From NCBI GenBank assembly GCA_036250225.1, contig JAPZLL010000001.1:434001-498000 (forward strand): DNA of 64,000 nt. The letters run 5' to 3'. How positions within the stretch are numbered: the stretch's first letter is position 1; each line of letters starts with the position of its first letter. Made by a program: the position numbers and the translations under genes. Shown one piece after another: positions 32,906 to 43,728 of the stretch. The notes beneath the pieces were generated by a model that did not search any database, was not told the origin of the DNA, and was given only the letters and a program-made list of their open reading frames with translations. The stretch comes from Cercophora sp. LCS_1 (taxonomy: Eukaryota; Ascomycota; Sordariomycetes; Sordariales; Lasiosphaeriaceae).

Positions 32906-33465
32906 CTACCGCAACCTTCTCGTCTTCCTGTCCGTGTTTATCGGCCAGTTGTTTACTCCCCACCACCACCGCCTGATCCTCGCTCCGAGCGTTGACCCGC
33001 TGAGCTGCGCGTTCCTGTTCCAGTACTGCCATCCACAGATGGCAAGATTGTACAGAATACCTTGCATGAACGGCATCATGACCTAACCGTGTCAGTCTGC
33101 CGCTCAATCGTACATCCGATATGCCATACCTGATCCCTTGTCGTGATCAATACGACCTTCCACCAAGTGTCGGCAGTTCTGATGCTGTGAAGGTAGCTCT
33201 GCTCGTAGCGCAGGTCGGGCATCGGCGGGAACTGCGTGCGTCGGGACTTGGGTCGGAGAATGCTAAAAGAGAACTCGTCCTCGTCCTCACTGCCGCTGTC
33301 CTCGTCGATGCCATCATCAGGGAACAGAGTGTACTTTTCGAGCTTCACGGGCCCTTTGCGGGATGCCGCAGTCGATGGGTTTATATCATGCGCCGGCGAC
33401 GGCTGTCGGTTGATATGGGCTGTCTGGATGGTCTCAGCGACCTGGAGGGGAACGGAAGCGGCCAT
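32906..33465 (-). CDS. DUF1770 / ATG43-family protein (candidate mitophagy receptor)
   Basis: Exons 33130-33465 and 32906-33082 (47-nt intron, branch CTGAC, acceptor GTTAG) give 170 residues. The N-terminal half is acidic and polar (YTLFPDDGIDEDSGSEDEDE), followed by FSFSILRPKSRRTQFPPMPDLRYEQSYL. The second exon encodes VMMPFMQGILYNLAICGWQYW, a short hydrophobic or amphipathic segment, then a tryptophan-rich GARIRRWWWGVNNWPI tail. This pattern matches the fungal DUF1770 family, which to my knowledge is now linked to fission yeast Atg43, an outer-membrane mitophagy receptor. The family assignment is by pattern recognition; a receptor role here is inference. One could look for an Atg8-interaction motif such as YTLF near the acidic stretch. 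Confidence 0.8.
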
Positions 33466-34132
33466 CGTGCGGCGTTATGGCCCCGCAATGGACTTGTGAT
33501 GTTTGCGGTTACGGTTTGGATGGTGGTTGATGTTCACTGCATCATCGCTCCGATCAAAGGCCCCCGGCTAGCGCGACGACGGGTAGCATTACCCCTGTAG
33601 GTACACCAGGACTAAGGAGATTGGACCAGGGGAGATGGGCTTTAGGAGAGGGGCAGCCCCAGCGACCGACATCAAACAACGAGTTATAGCAGCACAAGTA
33701 GCAACATGTGGGTTGCCGCGCCTATCCTCTCGAAATGCTGTTGGAAATTTGGTCTGCGTCCTGGGACGACTTGTAGCTCGGTCACAGGCTGTACCAAAGG
33801 GCTTACATAAAGAACGGACTCAAGACCAAGGCACTTTCGCGCTCTCCGGATCACCGCCAATGATGACTCGCCTGCCGTCAGAGTGCAGGACCCACACAGC
33901 GTGCCACTCCCACCTACTCTTTGCCCCAAAGGATTCAAAAAGGCCTTGAACTCAAACCCCTCCGCGGTCCCAACCCCACCACCAATTTCACTCGGCGCAA
34001 GAACGGTTTCCGGCGAAAATCCATAAAATACAAAAAAACCGGCACACCACCCACCCACGCGCGGGACAAGGGGCGACAACCTGACAATCAAACACTCGCA
34101 CCCGGATTTCTGTTACTCGTACCGATCCCAAA
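33466..34132. promoter_or_regulatory. Divergent promoter, ATG43-like / eRF1
   Basis: 667 bp between the start codons. The 200 bp before eRF1 are C/A-rich, a common fungal leader composition. No specific site recognised. Confidence 0.5.
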
Positions 34133-35659
34133 ATGAGCGACCCCAACGCCAGCGAGGCCGAGAAGAACGTTAGTTCTGCCCCGCGAACCCAACCCAACAT
34201 GCCATCTGGCGTGTGCTGTGCTGTGCCCGCGTCCGGAGAACCCCGCTGACTGACACTGCCGGTGACAGATCGAGATATGGAAGGTGAAGAAGCTAATCAA
34301 GCGGCTTGAAGCCGCCAGGGGCAACGGCACCAGCATGATTTCCCTGATCATTCGTATGCGCGCTCCCCTTGTGCGTCGGAGCCTGACTCTCGCTAACGGC
34401 GTTGGGTCTTTCAGCCCCTAAGGATCAGATCTCACGAGCCGCCAAGATGTTGGCTGAAGAATATGCATGTTCACCCCCTTGAGGTTCTTACATTGGACAC
34501 CCAGTTCCTAACTGTTTTGCAGGGTACCGCATCGAACATCAAGTCGCGTGTCAATCGTCAGTCGGTGCTCTCGGCCATTACGTCGACCCAGCAGCGTCTT
34601 AAGCTATACAACAAGGTCCCTCCCAATGGCTTGGTTGTCTACTGTGGCGAAATCTTGACGTCGGAAGGCAAGGAGAGGAAGGTCAATATCGATTTTGAGC
34701 CCTTCAAGCCCATCAACACGTCGCTGTACCTCTGCGACAACAAGTTCCATACTGAGGCACTTGCCGAGCTCCTGGAGTCTGACCAGAAGTTTGGTTTCAT
34801 TGTCATGGATGGTAACGGCGCTCTCTTCGGCACCCTGAGCGGCAACACGCGCGATATCGTCCACAAGTTCTCTGTCGATCTCCCCAAGAAGCACGGTCGT
34901 GGTGGTCAGTCCGCCCTTCGTTTTGCCCGTCTTCGTGAGGAAAAGCGCCACAACTACGTCCGCAAGGTTGCCGAGTTGGCTGTGCAGAACTTTATCACCA
35001 ACGACAAGGTCAACGTCATGGGCATCATCCTTGCTGGTTCGGCCGATTTCAAGAACGATCTGAACGCTTCCGACATGTTCGACCAGCGTCTTGCCACCAA
35101 GGTCATCAAGGTTGTCGATGTGTCGTACGGTGGTGAGAACGGCTTCAACCAGGCCATTGAGCTGGCTTCTGAGACTCTGGGCAATGTCAAGTTTATCCAG
35201 GAGAAGAAGCTCATCGGCAAGTACTTTGAGGAGATCAGCCAGGATACTGGCCGCGTCTGCTACGGCGTTGAAGATACGCTCAAGGCCCTGGAACTCGGCG
35301 CCGTCGAGACTCTCATTGTCTTTGAGAACCTTGAGGTCACCCGCTGGGTCCTCAAGGATAGCAACGGCAGCGAGAACATCCTCCACACGACTAAGCAGCA
35401 GGAGCAGGCCAGCCGCGACAAGTTCATGGACCGGGAGACAGGCCAGGAAATGGAGCTGGTTTCCCAGGAGTCGTTCCTTGAGTGGATCGCCGAGCACTAC
35501 AAGGATTTCGGCACGACGCTGGAATTTGTGTCGGACCGGTCGACCGAGGGCAACCAGTTCGTCAAGGGCTTTGGCGGCATTGGCGGCATTCTCCGCTACA
35601 AGGTCAACTTTGAGCAGTTAGCCGAGGTTGATGACGATGACGAGTATTACGACGATTGA
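34133..35659 (+). CDS. sup45: Eukaryotic peptide chain release factor eRF1
   Basis: Four exons (34133-34168, 34269-34353, 34415-34464, 34523-35659) give 435 residues, matching the family. All functional motifs are present: GTS near residues 32-34, TASNIKS at 59-65 and YxCxxxF-type VVYCGEI for stop-codon reading; GRGGQSALR with GGQ at 184-186 for peptidyl-tRNA hydrolysis; and an acidic C-terminus (VDDDDEYYDD) for eRF3 binding. The third intron (34465-34522) starts GC, not GT (GCATGT), and ends GCAG. Only this junction yields the invariant EEYGTASNIKS, so a GC-AG intron is required. The first intron has a weak GTTAGT donor. It terminates translation at all three stop codons in the cytoplasm. 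Confidence 0.98.
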
Positions 35660-36602
35660 CAGTTTGATTCCCTCGTGAACAACGAGGGACCGCGAACTCA
35701 AGCCACCCCGTCCGAGCCGAGGACACCGCATGCCGACCAGCCGCCCGCCAAGTCATCGAGCCAGGGGAAGACCCCGCCGGCTCAGCGGCGGCTGATGAAA
35801 GGGTTCGATGAGGGCCCGGGCCGGCAGACCCATGAGGTGACGCGTCCAAGCCCGCTTCGCTCTGTGATGACGGCTTCTTGAGTTCAAGATGGCGGATCTG
35901 AGGTGGGTTGCCCTTCTGCGACGACGGTTCCCGCTAACCGGTCATCAGGAAATAGCCTACGTGGATCGAGAAGCCGAGGAGGTTGAGGTGCTTTATCGCA
36001 GGGCTCGGTCAAGGGATTGATCGACTACCTTTGGCGCGGCTGGCCAGATGACAACTGACGACAGAATTTGATTGTTGTCAGCAGGGCCGCGTCGGTCCAC
36101 TCTTTTACGCTTGATTCGAATTCTAGGAGACGTAAAGGGCATTGCTAGGCAGTTAGGCAGACTAGGTAGCTGGAGAATCAACGTCACTCGTTTACTATGA
36201 CCCTGAATAGCCCATGACGTAGATGTGGTGGTGTTCCTGGCGGGAGCAAGGACGCCCTATCTCTGGCGGCAAACTCGCCTGAGAGCCCAATGTTTCAGGA
36301 TTGCGGGGTGCAGGCCTTACAGTCGAGCCCGAAGTGTGAAGCTTCAACGGGCCGGACCCTCCGATCGGAGCTCTGCAGGTGCACCCCGCTGCAGCCAGCG
36401 GCCATCGGAAGCCGGCACAAAAATGATGCAACTTTTCAGACACGGAATCACGACATGCCACTCACGACTCGAATCCGCCCTATGAATCACCATACCTAAG
36501 CTCCTACGACGATTATTGTTCTGTCTGATATTTTGGGTTTTTGAAAAGTGTCTTCCCAACACAACACAAAACAGCCCAACCAATCCGGATCAAAGCGTGG
36601 CA
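35660..36602. other. Intergenic region eRF1 to PHA2
   Basis: 943 bp between two + strand genes, containing the eRF1 3' UTR and PHA2 promoter. A short open stretch follows the eRF1 stop but has no conserved features. Confidence 0.55.
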
Positions 36603-37700
36603 ATGAGTCAACCAAGCAAAAAGGTTGCCTTTTTGGGACCAGTCGCTTCGTATTCTCACCAGGTATGACATTTCTCAGCCACTCGTTCAGCATCATCCAG
36701 TGAGAGAAAAGTATGTTCAACGTATATGAGAATTAGGCAACGAAGCGAGCATTCCCAGATGACGAGTGGGCTCTTGTTCCTACAACAACAATCAAGGGTA
36801 TGTTTCTACCCCATTTTTTTTTTCATTACCCAACAAGTGAGCTCAACATGCTGTATAGATGTTTTCGTCTCTGTCCAAACCCACCAAACAGAATACGGCG
36901 TCGTCCCCTTTGAGAACTCAACCCACGGCACCGTAACCTTTACCCTTGACGGTTTGGCGGATAGGACGAATACCCTCAGCGACATTGTTGTTGTGGGGGA
37001 GGTCTATCTCGATGTGCACCATTTCTTGCTCGGTAACCTACCAGAGGGCGTGACACCAGGGGGAGAGGAGGAAAAGGGTGTACCGCTTGTTGATTTGGGA
37101 CATGTCAAGCGGGTGTATTCCCACCCCCAGGCGTTTGGGCAAACGGCGGGTTGGTTTGCCCGCTACCTGAAGGGTGTTGAGACGGTTGAAGTCAGCTCGA
37201 CGAGTAAAGCCGCGGAGTTGGCGAGACAGGATGCTACCGGGGAGAGCGCAGCGGTGGCGGGGGAATTGGCGGGGAGTGTGCTGGGCCTGGAGACTTTGGC
37301 AAGGTGGGTGGAGGATAGGGAGGATAATACCACGAGGTTTTTTGTGATTCGGCGCAGGGATGCTGCCCCTGGGGGGTACGGCGGTGGGAGAGATGGGACG
37401 GGGGAAAAGGGGGAGGAGTATGCGGGACGGTACAAGAGTTTAGTGTCGTTTACGGTCAAGCATACCACCCCGGGCGCGTTGGCGGACGTGTTGGATTGTT
37501 TTAGGAGGGGGGGACTCAACTTGACGAGTATCAACAGCTTGCCGAGTTTGGAGGCGCCGTTTAGGTATTTGTTTTTTGCTGAGTTTGAGGGGAGTCAGGG
37601 GGATGATCCGGAGGGTAGGGTCAAGAGGGTGTTTGAGGAGTTGGCGGCCACGGTGGAGAGGTGGAGGGCGCTGGGGAGTTGGGTAAATCAGAGGAGGTAG
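36603..37700 (+). CDS. pha2: Prephenate dehydratase
   Basis: Exons 36603-36662, 36737-36797 and 36859-37700 give 320 residues. The first exon encodes MSQPSKKVAFLGPVASYSHQ and joins the second at ATKRAFPDD. The catalytic domain shows VVPFENSTHGTVTFTLDGL and the diagnostic TTRFFVI (the TRF motif, with the catalytic Thr). The C-terminal ACT regulatory domain follows: SFTVKHTTPGALADVLDCF, LNLTSINSLPS, RYLFFAEFEG. The GAL(A) motif suggests feedback control by phenylalanine (family knowledge). The enzyme converts prephenate to phenylpyruvate in phenylalanine synthesis, in the cytosol. A glycine-rich, charged insert (YGGGRDGTGEKGEEY) separates the two domains and is probably lineage-specific. Confidence 0.96.
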
Positions 37701-38384
37701 ATGGGGAGTAAAATGGTGGTAGAATGGGTAGATGTGGTATAATGAAGATATATGGCTATATCCTGAACTGTTGTGCTGGTGAATGTTATGTCGGTTGAAT
37801 TTCGTGGTGTGAAGCTGCCTTCCTGGCTTCGGGCAATTGAATGTCGCGTCCCAGAAGGGAGAAGAGAGAACCCTCTTTTTTCGTCCCTAATCATTGATCA
37901 TGACAAGCTTGGCATTCGCAGTCTCACCTCTCCTCATGGCCATGACTTATCGGTCAGCCTGCCTCTTTGGCAGGTTGGTAGGGCTGAAATGGAGGGTCAC
38001 TGCAATTTCAACCTCGCAGCAGATGATGAGTCGACCTCTTTGTCACCAACCAACACTTGATCATATAACAGCATCTCAAGCCGTATCAAATGACTCAATC
38101 TATAAAACCAACAGTTTTTTCCATCCATATTGCCCGAAGCGCACTGTGAACGTTCCTCCCATCAAACACTCAGGGGCAACTCACTGTGTTTAGCGCACCC
38201 ATCCACTAACGACCTATCGCCAACCTCTTAAAAGTGGACCCCCTCACGCCTTCCCCATTGAACCATGCCAAGCACAGCTTCTTGGCCTTGATCACTCCCT
38301 GGAAAAACTCCACAAGCGTTCCCAATTTCCAGGCACCTCGGCATTTTGGATGGTAACTAAAATCTCCGACCACGGAGAGATCAT
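37701..38384. other. Intergenic region PHA2 to HTD2-like gene
   Basis: 684 bp between two + strand genes; presumed PHA2 3' UTR and promoter of the next gene. No feature recognised. Confidence 0.55.
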
Positions 38385-39770
38385 GTGCATACTACTACTA
38401 CTACTACAACAACAATGCCTCTCACCACAACACCAATCCGCCACAATCTCATGCAATTGCTCAAACCAACAACACATCAAATCTCATCCCGGTTCGCCTC
38501 ACAACCGCAATCACTTGGCCCGATTTACAAACAACATACGCCAAAACCACTACTGGCAAGACACATCCACACCAAAATGATGTCACAACCATTTGATCTT
38601 CAAACCTACCTATCCCAATCCACAGCCCTCATAGCCTCCCGCCCGCCCAAACTCCAACCAGATAACCTGTCTCCTACAAACACACGTCTCATGACGCTTG
38701 CTTTGTCGGATCATCTACCTCCTTTTCCGTCCTCTTCCTCTTCCCCGTCCCCAGTATCCTCATCATCAAAAGCGGACGATGATACAATAACAACAACGAA
38801 AACACTCCCACAAGGCCACCACCTCCTCTACTTCCCCATCCAACAACCAAACTCCCAGCTCTCACCCGACGGCACCGACCCGGACCATGCCCCCGGCGCG
38901 CCTTTTGTGAGGAGGATGTGGGCTGGCGCATCGATTAGCTATTCTCCCGAGTATCGAGACGCGTTCGTCCTGGACGGACGGAGGGTGCTCTGTGTCGAGA
39001 CGGTGGGGAGGCCGGTGATGAAGGGGGGTAAGGTTTTTGTGGAGTGTCGGCGGCAGTATGGCGTTGCGAGCGCTGGGGCTGAACAGGACGAGGTTGGGAA
39101 GAAGTTGGTAAAAGGGGAGGGAGTTGTCATGGATGAGGTGAGGCGGTTGGTGTTTATGCGGGAAAGAGAGGAGGGGGAGGCGCAGAGTGATGCCCCCAGG
39201 AGGGTTGTTAGAGGTTCGTGTTCCTTTTTTTTTCCCCTCTCTTTTTCAAAGGAAGTGCGAGTGAGTTTTGGAGGGAGTGGGTTTGGTGTTGGAAAAAAAA
39301 TGATGGCCAGAAAGGTGCTATCCGGAAGAAAAAAAAACTAACTAACAGACCCAGGCCCCGGAAACCCAGAATACAGCTTCACAATGAAGCCAGACGCAGC
39401 ACTCCTCTTCCAGTTCAGCGCGCTAACATACAACGCGCATGCCATCCATCTAGACGCCGAGTACGCAAAAGCCGTGGAAGGCTACCCAGAGCGGTTGGTC
39501 CACGGACCGCTAACGTCAGTATTGATGATGGAAGGACTGAGGCGGTTCGTGAGACGAAAAGAAGGGAAAGATGCAAACGTCAAAACATTCGAGTATCGAA
39601 ACTTGGCGCCCCTGTTTGTGGGAAGGGAACTCAAGGTCTGCATCAAGACCTTGGGCAGCGACGCTGGTGAAACGAGGTATCAGCTTTGGATCGAGGGCGC
39701 TGATGGTGGGTTAGCTGTCAAGGGGACAGCTACGACTTTTGGGGGTGATAAACCTGTCGCAAAGTTGTAA
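38385..39770 (+). CDS. htd2: Mitochondrial 3-hydroxyacyl-thioester dehydratase type 2 (HTD2-like)
   Basis: Exons 38385-39213 and 39349-39770 (135-nt intron, donor GTTCGT, acceptor ACAG) give up to 416 residues. The most upstream ATG lies in a low-complexity Thr run. A start at 38415 gives a better mitochondrial presequence (basic, Ser/Leu-rich, no acids, ending ..LLARHIHTK). The MaoC-like fold shows RRMWAGASISYSPEY in the N-terminal half and LLFQFSALTYNAHAIHLDAEYAK near residue 290, holding the hydratase-type catalytic Asn/His region. HGPLTSVLMMEGLRRF follows. HTD2 enzymes dehydrate 3-hydroxyacyl-ACP in mitochondrial fatty acid synthesis, which feeds lipoic acid. The related mesaconyl-CoA hydratase group is the main alternative. 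Confidence 0.85.
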
Positions 39771-40033
39771 AGATGGGAATATGTAACAATGGACTGGGTC
39801 CACAATCTTGTATATAATATAATACACATAAAACCTGACCTTGTACGACCCTATATCAATTTGGGGCTTGCTACCCAACCAGCTGCCCATTTTCCCCATT
39901 CGTCCCAATCAATCCTAACTTACAATGCCATTCATTTTGTGTGCCATGCCCTCGGCGACAACATGGTATCCCATCTACCGGGTATCAAAATAGTATAAGC
40001 AAAAGAAAAAAAGAAACCTCATAAACAAGTTCG
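39771..40033. other. Short convergent intergenic region
   Basis: 263 bp between the HTD2-like and LRR gene stops. AT-rich with TATATAATATAATAC near 39811; likely holds both polyadenylation regions. Confidence 0.55.
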
Positions 40034-43000
40034 TTATCCCGCGGCAAACCCCGACGCCTTGAAACCCTGCATCATCTGCTTGAACATTGGATCGTCCTCG
40101 GGCGCCTCGGCCATTGCCATAGCCATCTCAGGAGGCGTCGATGTCTCTGATACTGGATCGAGCGTATCAGTCGGGCTATCCTCGCCGTCATCACCATGTC
40201 GAACATGGTACGGCGCCGGCTGCGATGTGTCCGGGCCCACGTCCGAGGAGCGAACAGCGGCACGCGGACGGCCATTAGCTATCGGCGTCACATCTTCTGG
40301 GCCCAGCCCGCCGGTCTGATCGGTCATTGCCCCTTCAAGTCCTAAGGCAACCCATGTGCTCTCTATCCCTTCTAAACTGTCGGTTGCCAGCTCAAAGTCA
40401 ACGGAACGGCCCAAGGCTTTCTCGAGCGCCTGTCTGTTACGCGCGATATAACCGTCTAGCTCTGTAAACTGGCGGTTGAGCACGTCCTTGAGCACCACGT
40501 CTTCTTTACCCTTGAGGCGATCTCCGCCGCCAACCTTGGTCGCGTGAGGAGGGGCAGGGTGAGGCCCCTTTTTTAGACCCCTGAGGATGTTGTTCAAGAG
40601 AGAAGTACGTTCCGTCGCGGAAAAGGGAAAGTCGACAATGGTGGTGTTGGATTTTAGGCTGCTGACGAGAAACCCGAGGCCAGAGATGTTGATGTCGTTG
40701 TCTTGGCAGTCGAGCATGCGAAGCGTTTTGTTTTTGCTGAGCACAACGCCGAGGGTGCTTGCGTCGTCGTGGAGATTCTGGTTCCGGATCCGGAGGTGTG
40801 TGAGGGTGGTGTTCTTGGACAAGCCGGTCAGACAACGAGCGAAGCCCTTGGCGAGTTGGCCATCCTCGAGTTTTCCCGAGACCCCGGACATATCCAAATA
40901 CTGAATCGACTGGTTGTTCGCGAAAAAGTCTGATAATGCCTCGACCATTTCACTGCTGCATGGCTGGACAGTGGTGGTCTCTATCCATGGTGTAGGGGCT
41001 GTCCCTGCAAGGCTGAGCAGGGAGACAGATTTGGTTTTGGTGAGTGCTTTCATCAACAGGAGGTAGTTGCTCTCCTCCCTGAACTCGACGACCTCCATGT
41101 AGAAGCCAGCGGGTGTTTGGCTTTGCTGGATGGCATCCGCCAGATCCTCAATGCCATCCTCAAGCGGATTCCCGCTGATGGAAAGATGGGTGCCGCTGCC
41201 GTCGACAACGGCCCGGCAGAGCTTCGCGGCCTGGCTTCCGGTAATCCCACAATGGTTGAGGATGAGCCTCCGGAATCTGGGCACTTGCCAGTCGGTTGGA
41301 TATCTCGTCCTGGCCTCGAGGAATGCGCAGAGGTCTTCGAGAGTCGAGGGACTGATCTGAACTCGTGTCAGCAATGGACAACTGGACAGGTGAGATAGAC
41401 ATACCTTGAACCCTGAGAGATCTACCACCTCCAAACATTTGAGAGGCTCAAGAGCCTCCAAGGGAATACATGGTCCAATCACATTTCTTTCGCTTTGAAG
41501 GGTGCCGCGGAGATTCAACTCTCTAAGATCCACCAGGTTGTGCAAGATTTGGGGAAGAAACCCGACAGACAAGCGTCCCGGATTTTCAGACAGGCTGAGC
41601 GATTGCAGGGGCTGAGGTCGATCCAGCAGCGGTGCAACGAGATCTCGCAACTCGCCACCACACAGCCCGCAATGCGATAAATCCAGCCCATGGATCTTGC
41701 CAGCTTCTAGAGATTCGACGAGGTCCGCAAAATCAGACCGACAGAGGGTGTTGCCCGCGAGTATCAGCCGACTGCAAATGGTAATATCCGCCCTCAGCAG
41801 ATTCAGGATGGGTGTTAGGAACTGCATTGTAGGAGTCTCAGCATCGCCATCAGAACGTGACGGAGGCGAAGTAGATGACTTGGAAAAATCAATCTGTTGC
41901 AAAGTCTCCGAGCAGAACGCCAAAGCGTGGAATTCTTGGTGTAGCACCGAACTCTGCTGCAATATCTCAATTTCGTCTGCGTTGAGCGTGACACCTAGGC
42001 ATAATGTTAGGACGGCCCATACTCGTGGTTTAGTGTAGACTTACATGTTCGACTAAGATGTGCCACGTGCCCCTTCGAAGTAGCAAAACGGTCGTGGGCA
42101 TCGGAAAGTACCGTCAGGTCGACGTCTCGGAAAGACAGCGAGTTGAAGTAGTCGTTGTATCGAAGCGCCCGCAGGACGGCAAGTAGTTGAAGCGACGAGT
42201 ACCGTGCCCCCTTTTTGGCAGGGAGGAGTTGGAACTCCGGGCCGAATCTTGTCCTCCAGTTGATCTCCCATTCGACTGGTCGGCATCGGTAGGCGGCAAG
42301 GTACGCATCGAGTGTTCTCCTGACACCCCCAAAGTCCTCCCTGGGAGTCAGATACTGCGGCTCTCTAAACCCCGATACATGGAATAGCTCGGTTGATTGC
42401 CACATCTGTGGCCATGTTGGCTTCAGGTATCGATCTGCCACGCCAAACACGCGGATGATTCTTCTGTAGAAGCGACTTGAAAGCTCAAGAACTACTCTTG
42501 GGGCAAATGGGTGACTGGGAGAATGATTAGATATGAATAGTAGATCATGAGAAAGTACTCACCGAAATGTAAGATTAAAGCGTTCCTCGTGAATGGCCCA
42601 GTCACCTCGTAGCCTCTCCAGAGTAAGCAGTCCAAAGGTGGTGTGCTGGTGGACTGGTTCTCCAGATTTCCCCTTGTTGATTACGACAAAGTGACACAGG
42701 TAGGTTCCGACCACCAGATAAAACGAAGGCGATTCTTGTGGTTTCTTGGATGAATCCTCAACTTTTTTGATGTGTGTCTTCCTGGTGCTGGCACGAGGGA
42801 CCACCGGGAAAACCTCGACTTTCCGGTCCCTGAACCCAGGCTCTTCAGACTCATGAATCTTCTCGAGAACCTTGAGGACTTCGGGAGCAGGAAGTATCGC
42901 CTCACTGTCCTCATGTTGGCTGACCCGCATGGCCCGCACGATGTTGTGCATCTGCTCATCTCGTTCGCTGGGAAGGTTGAAGAAGAAACTCGCTTGCTGG

Positions 43001-43728
43001 AAAGAAGCGCCGCAGGAACCTTTCCACCAGACCTCGATGCCAAAGGACGGCCTTGTGCTTTCTGCTGGAAAGACGGAGACGACGGCTGAGATGGGGATGA
43101 CAACTAGGGGTTCAGGGGTTGCGCCGGGCGTCTCCTGGGCCGGTTTCTCTGGAAGCCAGGGGAACAAATCGAAGACATCACTGCGACTCTTGAGCTTGAT
43201 GATGTATTCCGAAGTAACAACCAGATACGGGGTCCTCGTCCTCAGAAGATGAGTGTCCTGTTCCAGCGAGCATATGCCGTCGACCTTTTGTGACTGCCAG
43301 CCAATGCTCGGTAGCGACCCAGGTGAGCCCGGTATCTCGGCAATGGAGCTATGGCCCGACTCATCAGAGAGGCCGGTGTCTCTGTGGGTGAGCGAAGATA
43401 TGGATGCTGTCGACTGGTGTCGCGACTTGGACAGCTTTCGGAAGTGGGAGCTTTGACTGCTCGATCTTGAACCTGCGCTAAACGCCTCCCGCCCACTGAT
43501 TGACCTGCGTGCTCTGGACTTGAGCGAGTGTAGTGAGAATCTTCGATCACCCTCGGAGCTCACGGGCGAACTTGCGACTGTTGACGTCGGGCTCGCAACA
43601 ATGTCCGCCACGCTGGCCTCCGCCGTCTTCAGGGGCAGAAGATGTGCTTTCCGGTCGAATGCCCAATCCATGGCCGCCGTCAAGATAAATTGGTTCTGGA
43701 TTCGAGGTGTTGAGGATGGGGCGGGCAT
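40034..43728 (-). CDS. Large PH-like and leucine-rich-repeat protein (CARMIL-like layout)
   Basis: Four exons (42563-43728, 42045-42514, 41405-41994, 40034-41356) give 1182 residues. The N-terminal ~150 residues are Ser/Arg-rich. A PH-like beta-rich region follows (about 157-275: TPYLVVTSEYIIKLKSR.., IPISAVVSVFP, FGIEVWWKG). Then come helical segments with WEINWRTRFGPEF and YNDYFNSLSFRDVDL, and a ribonuclease-inhibitor-type LRR array (LDLSHCGL, LRELNLRGT, LEVVDLSGF, RRLILNHCGI, LSLAGTAPTPW, YLDMSG, LTHLRIRNQNL, LRMLDCQDNDI). The tail is acidic and disordered. PH-like plus LRR resembles CARMIL-type cortical actin regulators, but the family link is tentative. The 48-nt third intron (41357-41404) is stop-free and in frame; removing it restores a regular LRR. 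Start chosen at the first Met of the frame. Confidence 0.82.

Noticed and set aside
34604..35497. 297-residue minus-strand frame
   Set aside because: Antisense shadow of the highly codon-biased eRF1 exon 4.
38385..38414. Ten-codon Thr-run extension of the HTD2-like protein
   Set aside because: Kept within the CDS span as the most upstream ATG, but not accepted as the likely start. The Met at 38415 directly precedes a normal mitochondrial presequence, and the Thr run looks like a simple repeat in the leader.
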